From Anaerolineales bacterium (GTDB taxonomy: Bacteria > Chloroflexota > Anaerolineae > Anaerolineales > Villigracilaceae): a stretch of 11,200 nucleotides of DNA. Below the pieces are notes generated by a model, which ran no database searches, had not been told where the DNA came from, and saw only the letters and a list, made by a program, of their open reading frames with translations. Below, piece by piece: positions 6,908 through 11,200 of this stretch (the stretch's first letter is position 1; every line of letters starts with the position of its first letter). The stretch covers positions 197,501-208,700 of the forward strand of contig JACKAW010000006.1 in assembly GCA_020634885.1 (NCBI GenBank), given 5' to 3'. Made by a program: the position numbers and the translations under genes.

Positions 6908-6915
6908 CACGGACT

Positions 6916-7569
6916 ATGGCTAAACATCTTGTTTTGGTTGCTGGCAATATCGGTGTAGGAAAGACCACGCTCACAGATCGCATTGGCGCGCGTTTGGGCT
7001 GGTGGACGGGGTACGAATCTGTGACGGATAACCCCTATCTTTCCGATTTTTATGGAGACATGCGAACCTGGTCGTTTCATTTGCAGATCTTCTTTTTGGG
7101 TCATCGCGCAGAGCAATATTTAGTGGCGGCGCGTGATTCTCGTTCTGCAATTTCAGATCGCAGCATTTATGAAGATGCCTACATTTTTGCCCGCGCCTTG
7201 AATCATCTTGGTAACTTGAACGAACGTGATTACCTATCCTACCGGCGTTTGTTTGAACTGGTCGTGAACGGACTTCCGCGCCCCGACCTGCTGATCTACC
7301 TCAAAGCGCCTGTACCGGTGTTGATGGAACGCATCCGCCGCCGCGCCCGTAACATGGAGACGGGGATTACCGAAGAGTACCTGACCCTGCTCGATTCTTT
7401 TTACGATGAATGGCTCGGTTCATTCGACCTTTGTCCTGTTCTGACCATCCATACCGATAACCTCGATTATGCCAACTCTCCCAGTCACCTCGACCTGGTA
7501 GTGCAGCGCATTCAAGACAAATTAGCCGGACGTGAAGTGATGGACCTGCGTGGAGACTCAAAACCATGA
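6916..7569 (+). CDS. Deoxynucleoside kinase (dGK/dAK/dCK family)
   Basis: This 217-aa enzyme phosphorylates deoxynucleosides to 5'-monophosphates with ATP or another NTP, in nucleotide salvage. The P-loop GNIGVGKTT (10-18) follows the first strand. Glu34 in GYESV matches the conserved residue that contacts the deoxyribose 5'-OH. The DRS motif is at 81-83 (SDRSIYEDAYIFA). The Arg-rich lid RIRRRARNMETG lies at 139-150. Length and motif order fit bacterial deoxyadenosine/deoxyguanosine kinases. The base specificity is not readable from this. The start at 6916 is chosen because it puts the P-loop at the usual distance from the N-terminus and follows an extended -10 box. An ATG at 6898 would add six residues. 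The stop codon overlaps the next gene's start (ATGA), so the kinase and the phosphatase are translated together. Confidence 0.92.
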   Translation: MAKHLVLVAGNIGVGKTTLTDRIGARLGWWTGYESVTDNPYLSDFYGDMRTWSFHLQIFFLGHRAEQYLVAARDSRSAISDRSIYEDAYIFARALNHLGNLNERDYLSYRRLFELVVNGLPRPDLLIYLKAPVPVLMERIRRRARNMETGITEEYLTLLDSFYDEWLGSFDLCPVLTIHTDNLDYANSPSHLDLVVQRIQDKLAGREVMDLRGDSKP

Positions 7570-8810
7570 ACGAAAAAATGGATAGTTCATTATTTCTAAA
7601 AATACCGCTTTTTAAAGACCTTTCCCGTGAAGACCTGTATGACTTGGTTGCCGAACTGCCCATAGAAACCTACACCAGCGGCGAATATCTCTTCCGTGAA
7701 GGTGAACCCGGAAACAGTTTATATGTAGTAAAGCAGGGGAAGATCGAAGTGGTACTTGCCGGTGGCACGACCGATGAAATGTTATTGCGCACCTGTGGAC
7801 CTGGTGAGTATGTCGGCGAAATGAGCCTCATCCTCAAACAGGGACGGCGCACCGCTGCGGTTCGGGCAAACACGAATTGCAAAGTTTGGATGATGTCTCG
7901 TGACAAGTTCACCGAGTGCCTTGAGCGCTGGCCCCATCTGGCGTATGCCATGGTGGAAGTGATCAGCGAACGCCTGGATTCTTCGAACGAAGCGGCATTC
8001 CATGATCTGGTAACCAAGAACCAGATGCTTCAAAAAGCCTACGATGAATTAAAAGCAGCGCAGGCGCAATTGATCGAAAAAGAGCGCCTTGAACGAGAAT
8101 TACAGCTTGCGGCAGATATTCAACTTAGCATTCTTCCCGATGTTTTGCCGGACACCGAGGAATATAGTTTCGGCGCACGTATGCTGCCTGCCCGTCAGGT
8201 AGGCGGTGATTTTTATGACGTTTTTGAATTGAAAGATAATCGTATTGGGGTGTTGATCGGTGATGTGGCGGATAAAGGCGTGCCCTCTGCACTATTCATG
8301 GCGCGCGCACATGCCCTCATCATGGCAGAGGCAGATATTGGGATGAATCCGGCGGAAGTGATGCATCTTGTTAATAAGCATATTACACGCTTGCAAAAAT
8401 CCACCCAGTTCGTCACCGTGTTGTATGGAATTCTCGACCTTCGCACCCGTGAATTTTCCTATGCGCGGGCAGGGCACGAACCGCCGCTCATTTTATCGAA
8501 TGGCATCGTGGAACGAATGCCATACAATGCCGGTATGGCAATTGGTTTATGGGAACCCATGACCATAGACGAGCAAACCATCAAGTTGAACCCGGGAGAT
8601 ACGCTTCTTTTGTATACCGACGGCATGACCGATTGCCGTGACCCCAAGGGTGAGGCATTTGGTTTGGAACGCATCAAGGATAAACTGAGTGAGTTCTCAA
8701 AAATGAATGCCCAACAGGTTTGTAACTCGCTGCTTGAGACCCTGCAGGGCTATCAAGACGGCTCCAAACAGGATGACGATGTCACTCTCGTAGCAGTGAA
8801 AGCCAAATAA
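7566..8810 (+). CDS. Cyclic-nucleotide-binding domain plus SpoIIE/RsbU-type PP2C phosphatase
   Basis: This 414-aa cytoplasmic regulator has three parts. The N-terminal cNMP-binding domain (about 10-135) contains the phosphate-binding cassette GEMSLILKQGRRTAAVRA (84-101) with Arg94/Arg95, so ligand binding is plausible. A coiled coil (about 148-185) links to a PP2C-like Ser/Thr phosphatase (about 190-412). Metal-site motifs are intact: ARQVGGDFYD (209-218, Asp215), GDVADKGVPSAL (232-243, Asp233), AGHEPP (302-307), LLYTDGMTD (348-356, Asp352) and DDDVTL (403-408). Proteins of this class dephosphorylate anti-sigma-factor antagonists (STAS proteins) in partner-switching pathways. No antagonist or anti-sigma kinase gene is in the window, so the target is unknown. 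The gene overlaps the upstream kinase by 4 bases. It ends just before a terminator shared with the convergent gene. Confidence 0.94.
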   Translation: MNEKMDSSLFLKIPLFKDLSREDLYDLVAELPIETYTSGEYLFREGEPGNSLYVVKQGKIEVVLAGGTTDEMLLRTCGPGEYVGEMSLILKQGRRTAAVRANTNCKVWMMSRDKFTECLERWPHLAYAMVEVISERLDSSNEAAFHDLVTKNQMLQKAYDELKAAQAQLIEKERLERELQLAADIQLSILPDVLPDTEEYSFGARMLPARQVGGDFYDVFELKDNRIGVLIGDVADKGVPSALFMARAHALIMAEADIGMNPAEVMHLVNKHITRLQKSTQFVTVLYGILDLRTREFSYARAGHEPPLILSNGIVERMPYNAGMAIGLWEPMTIDEQTIKLNPGDTLLLYTDGMTDCRDPKGEAFGLERIKDKLSEFSKMNAQQVCNSLLETLQGYQDGSKQDDDVTLVAVKAK

Positions 8811-8816
8811 AAAAAT

Positions 8817-8836
8817 GACCTCCCGCAAGGGAGGTC
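8817..8836. terminator. Bidirectional terminator between phosphatase and cystathionine enzyme genes
   Basis: Perfect 8-bp stem gacctccc (8817-8824) and gggaggtc (8829-8836), with a GNRA-type loop gcaa on the plus strand. On the minus strand it is followed by a run of T's (complement of 8809-8815), which makes a strong terminator for the gene ending at 8843. On the plus strand the T-tract (8837-8844) is interrupted and weaker. Confidence 0.85.
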
Positions 8837-8842
8837 TTCGTT

Positions 8843-9979
8843 TTACTTCAACGCCTGTTCCAAGTCTGCCAGCAGGTCGTCGACGTTTTCGATACCAACC
8901 GAAAGCCGTACCAGCCCAGGGTCAATTTCGAGCGTGGAACCTTGCGTGGAGAGATGCGTCATCGCCGCCGGAACTTCAATAAGCGACTCTACCCCGCCCA
9001 ATGATTCAGCCAGCGTGAAAAGTTTGGTGGATTCAGCGACCTTCACCGCCGCGTCACGCCCCTCTTTCATGATGAAGGAGATCATCCCACCGCCATTTTT
9101 CATCTGTCGCTTCGCCACGTGGACCTGTGGGTGACTCTCATGAAATGGGTAGATCAGCCGTTTGACGTTTTTCTGCTTCTCTAAAAACGCTACGATCTTC
9201 TCTGCATTTTGAGCATGTCTATCCATGCGGATTGGCAGAGTCTTGATTCCACGTAGCACGAGGAAGGAATCCATCGGTCCCTGCACACCGCCGATGGCAT
9301 TTTGCAAATAAGCCAGCTTCTCGCCCAAATCTTTATCTTTGCCAATGATCGCGCCACCGACCACGTCTGAATGCCCGCCGAGATATTTCGTCATCGAGTG
9401 GACGACCAAATCTGCACCGAGTTCGAGCGGACGTTGCAGGTACGGTGTGGCGAAGGTGTTATCCACCACCAGCAATGGTTTATTTGGGTGGCTTTTCACC
9501 ACCTCCGCCACAGCGCGGATGTCTGACACTGCCAGCAGGGGATTGGTGGGTGTCTCCAGCCACACGATGCGCGTGGACGGGGTTAAGGCTTCAGCGAGGT
9601 TCTCAGGATCGGTTGTGTCGGCAAATGTAAAGTCCAGACCGAAGCGGCGCAGCACTTTATCAAACAAACGGAATGTGCCGCCATACACGTCATTGCCTGC
9701 CACAATATGGTCGCCTTGTCCGAGCATTCGTAACACGGTATCGGTGGCAGCCATGCCGGAGGCGAACGCCAAACCCCACTGTCCGCTTTCGAGTTCGGCG
9801 AGACAATCTTGCAGCGCCTTGCGGGTGGGATTCAGTGTGCGCGAATATTCATAGCCCTGACGAGGTTTGCCAATGCCATCTTGCTTGTACGTGGAGGTGA
9901 GGTAGACAGGCGTCATTACGGCGCCATTGTTTGGGTCGGGTTCCTGTCCCGCATGAATGGCGAGGGTTTCAAATTTCAT
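8843..9979 (-). CDS. Cystathionine gamma-synthase / gamma-lyase (PLP, MetB/MetC family)
   Basis: This 378-aa enzyme belongs to the Cys/Met-metabolism PLP-dependent fold-type I family, usually a tetramer. It catalyses either the joining of an activated homoserine ester with cysteine or the cleavage of cystathionine to cysteine. Visible sites are YEYSRTLNPTR (43-53; Tyr45/Arg47 contact the neighbour subunit's PLP phosphate), ASGMAAT (73-79), Tyr99 stacking on PLP, Asp173 (VVDNTFATPY, 171-180), and the Schiff-base lysine Lys198 in HSMTKYLGGHSDVVGG (194-209). Arg358 (LVRLSVG, 356-362) binds the substrate carboxylate. The length is standard. AGGAG lies five bases before the ATG, which itself overlaps the stop of the DJ-1/PfpI-like gene (ATGA). 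Synthase and lyase cannot be told apart by these motifs; O-acetylhomoserine or methionine gamma-lyase activity is less likely. Confidence 0.93.
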   Translation of the reverse strand: MKFETLAIHAGQEPDPNNGAVMTPVYLTSTYKQDGIGKPRQGYEYSRTLNPTRKALQDCLAELESGQWGLAFASGMAATDTVLRMLGQGDHIVAGNDVYGGTFRLFDKVLRRFGLDFTFADTTDPENLAEALTPSTRIVWLETPTNPLLAVSDIRAVAEVVKSHPNKPLLVVDNTFATPYLQRPLELGADLVVHSMTKYLGGHSDVVGGAIIGKDKDLGEKLAYLQNAIGGVQGPMDSFLVLRGIKTLPIRMDRHAQNAEKIVAFLEKQKNVKRLIYPFHESHPQVHVAKRQMKNGGGMISFIMKEGRDAAVKVAESTKLFTLAESLGGVESLIEVPAAMTHLSTQGSTLEIDPGLVRLSVGIENVDDLLADLEQALK

Positions 9980-10593
9980 TTTTGCTCCTGTGATAAAGAT
10001 TCATTTGTCCAAGTGTATTGCATTTGACGCGCGGTTAGTTTGGCGATTTCTTTTGTTGTTAATTTGCTGACAAGGTGCAGCGCCATTTCAATGCCTGCCG
10101 AAATTCCCGCAGATGTGATGACCTGCCCATTGTCCACCCATGGAACGTCTTCTTTTACATTAAGGGCGGGGAACATGGTGCGCAAGTCATCAACATCTTC
10201 CCAATGAGTGGTGCAAGCTTTGTCTTTTAATATCCCTGCTTTCGCCAGCAGGAACGCGCCAGTGCAAACGGATGCGGTCAGTGTGGTGTTGGGTGATACC
10301 TTTGCAAGCCATTCAATGACATTTGCTTTTCCCAATTCATGAGCATGCACACCGCCAGGGACGATTAACACATATAGCTCTGGGTGATCTTGAATTGTGT
10401 AATGCGGCTGGACGTTGAAGTTTGCCCGCGCCGAGATCATGCCTGCTTTTTCCGCGATCAAAAAGACGTTGAAAAGTTTGGGTGTATCGGGGTAAATCCG
10501 CTCGTACACCCGCGATGCCGTGGTGAAAACTTCGAACGGACCTGAAAAATCGAGAACTTCCACTTCATCGTAAATATAAATTCCGATATTCAT
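9976..10593 (-). CDS. DJ-1/PfpI family protein (isonitrile hydratase/GATase1-like)
   Basis: This 205-aa protein has the single-domain class I glutamine amidotransferase-like fold. It resembles isonitrile hydratase and the N-terminal domain of AraC-type regulators. Key sites are the acidic helix start DFSGPFEVF (15-23, Glu21), the VLIVPGG strand-turn (75-81) and the nucleophile elbow ASVCTGAFLLAKAG (107-120) with Cys110. The following TTHW (128-131) offers His130. There is no room for a C-terminal helix-turn-helix, so it is not a full AraC-type regulator. The frame is open to 10686, but the longer N-terminus would overlap the upstream gene. The ATG at 10593 starts exactly at the first strand MNIGIYIYDE. 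It overlaps the cystathionine enzyme gene by 4 bases, which suggests a joint role, for example in sulfur or reactive-metabolite handling; this is speculation. Confidence 0.87.
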   Translation of the reverse strand: MNIGIYIYDEVEVLDFSGPFEVFTTASRVYERIYPDTPKLFNVFLIAEKAGMISARANFNVQPHYTIQDHPELYVLIVPGGVHAHELGKANVIEWLAKVSPNTTLTASVCTGAFLLAKAGILKDKACTTHWEDVDDLRTMFPALNVKEDVPWVDNGQVITSAGISAGIEMALHLVSKLTTKEIAKLTARQMQYTWTNESLSQEQK

Positions 10594-10620
10594 GTGTACC
10601 TTGTATAAGTCGGTGAGGCG

Positions 10621-10626
10621 ATTATA
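10621..10626 (-). promoter_or_regulatory. -10 box TATAAT in front of the DJ-1/PfpI gene
   Basis: A perfect TATAAT on the minus strand lies 27 bases before the ATG at 10593, within the 40-base gap after the preceding gene. The 10 bases GGTATAATCG are identical to the promoter of the 6841 gene. No convincing -35 box is seen. It may give the DJ-1/PfpI-cystathionine pair its own promoter in addition to read-through. Confidence 0.5.
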
Positions 10627-10633
10627 CCTTTTG

Positions 10634-11200
10634 CTAAAGGTCTTCGCGTTGAACGCCATCGAACTGCAAAATAAAATCTGCACCATACACTTTGCTTGGC
10701 GTTTGAAATCCTGCTTTGATCTCTCCGGCGAGGATGCGTTTCATGATCTCCACTGAAGTGAGCGCGGTCAAATGATATGCCTCGGGTGTTCGCAGCTTTG
10801 CGCGGACAGTTTTCACGCCATCGGTCACTTCGGCAATGAGCAATGCAAAACCGGTTTTATTCTGCTCACGTGACGGACCCGGCGCAAAGAAAATACCGAT
10901 CAACCATTTGATGAAATTTCTTGCCGTGCGTGAATAAAACAACGGACCCGCTACTTTTGTAAATTTCATCATCGAGATCATTGCTTTTGGGAAGCCCATA
11001 TAAACGGTTACGTTTGGAATGCCCGTGCTGTGATAGGCTGTGCTCACGTCGCCCCAGCCCATTGTGACGAGCCGCGTTGGTCCGCGCCCGAAATCTACAT
11101 CTTTGCTGTCGTATAAATTCGGCACGCTGACAATTTTTCCATCGCGGCGAATCCGCCCTGCTCGGTGACTGTTCTCGACTCCCGAACGAGCCGTGCCGCG
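10634..11200 (-). CDS. Saccharopine dehydrogenase-like oxidoreductase, C-terminal part (partial)
   Basis: Only the C-terminal 188 residues are in the window. The frame stays open to the right edge, so the 5' end is missing. An internal GTG at 11125 should not be taken as the start, because upstream codons continue the family pattern: RGTARSGVE near the edge, then GRIRRDGKIVSV, then DFGRGP. The segment VTMGWGDVSTAYHSTGIPNV (about residues 46-65 of the visible part) matches the post-Rossmann region of saccharopine dehydrogenase-like and trans-acting enoyl reductase-like proteins. These carry an N-terminal NAD(P)-binding domain, which would lie outside the window. The substrate is not predictable. 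The stop codon (10634-10636) is 40 bases before the DJ-1/PfpI start. Same strand and short gap allow co-transcription, but a TATAAT box lies between them. Confidence 0.82.
   Translation of the reverse strand, partial: RGTARSGVENSHRAGRIRRDGKIVSVPNLYDSKDVDFGRGPTRLVTMGWGDVSTAYHSTGIPNVTVYMGFPKAMISMMKFTKVAGPLFYSRTARNFIKWLIGIFFAPGPSREQNKTGFALLIAEVTDGVKTVRAKLRTPEAYHLTALTSVEIMKRILAGEIKAGFQTPSKVYGADFILQFDGVQREDL

Noticed and set aside
6842..6910. Longer start at 6910 for the four-helix membrane protein
   Set aside because: It would run through the TATAAT promoter box and the ribosome site and overlap the kinase promoter.
6898..6915. ATG at 6898 as the kinase start
   Set aside because: It lies within the predicted extended -10 element; starting at 6916 gives the usual short N-terminus before the P-loop.
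9339..9854. 171-codon plus-strand frame inside the cystathionine enzyme gene
   Set aside because: It is the antisense shadow of a well-conserved PLP enzyme and has no ribosome site or family pattern.
10594..10686. 31 extra N-terminal residues for the DJ-1/PfpI protein
   Set aside because: They overlap the end of the upstream gene and span a TATAAT box; the fold begins at the chosen methionine.

Overview
The window looks like chromosomal DNA of a free-living bacterium, most probably a Chloroflexota member of the Anaerolineae type. That placement is an inference. It rests on a secreted lipoprotein with a Thr/Pro linker followed by an NBR1-type Ig domain (a family I know as frequent in Anaerolineae), on the mix of other genes, and on several start codons that sit 6-8 bases after a TATAAT-like box with no Shine-Dalgarno sequence (leaderless style). 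No mobile element, phage gene, CRISPR array or tRNA was seen.

Layout. Positions 1-754 are the 3' part of a 23S rRNA gene, followed by a short spacer without a tRNA and a 5S rRNA (835-954). The rRNA operon ends in a run of five consecutive hairpins (967-1109). The last is a perfect 36-bp palindrome that also ends the opposing operon. On the minus strand, 3632-1134 holds two abutting genes for uncharacterised membrane proteins. One is a three-helix protein. The other has an extracellular FG-GAP-like repeat domain, a second membrane helix, a helical segment and a cytoplasmic zinc ribbon. A GT4 glycosyltransferase (3660-4823, plus) is transcribed away from this pair. Only 27 bases separate the two start codons.

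The middle part holds a hotdog-fold thioesterase (minus, 4874-5281), a small DUF3592-like membrane protein (plus, 5377-5784), and a minus-strand pair: a four-helix membrane protein followed by the NBR1-Ig lipoprotein (6841-5821). Divergent from that pair is a two-gene plus-strand operon (6916-8810). It encodes a deoxynucleoside kinase and, overlapping it by 4 bases, a cyclic-nucleotide-binding-domain/SpoIIE-type phosphatase.

The right part is a minus-strand run: the 3' end of a saccharopine-dehydrogenase-like gene (off the window edge), a DJ-1/PfpI-family protein, and a PLP-dependent cystathionine gamma-synthase/lyase. The last two overlap by 4 bases. Convergent gene pairs share bidirectional hairpin terminators at 1074-1109, 5785-5826 and 8817-8836. 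The 4824-4873 junction has none that I can see. Nothing in the window is a clearly new defence or mobile system. The candidates most worth following are the FG-GAP/zinc-ribbon receptor-like pair and the kinase-phosphatase operon.
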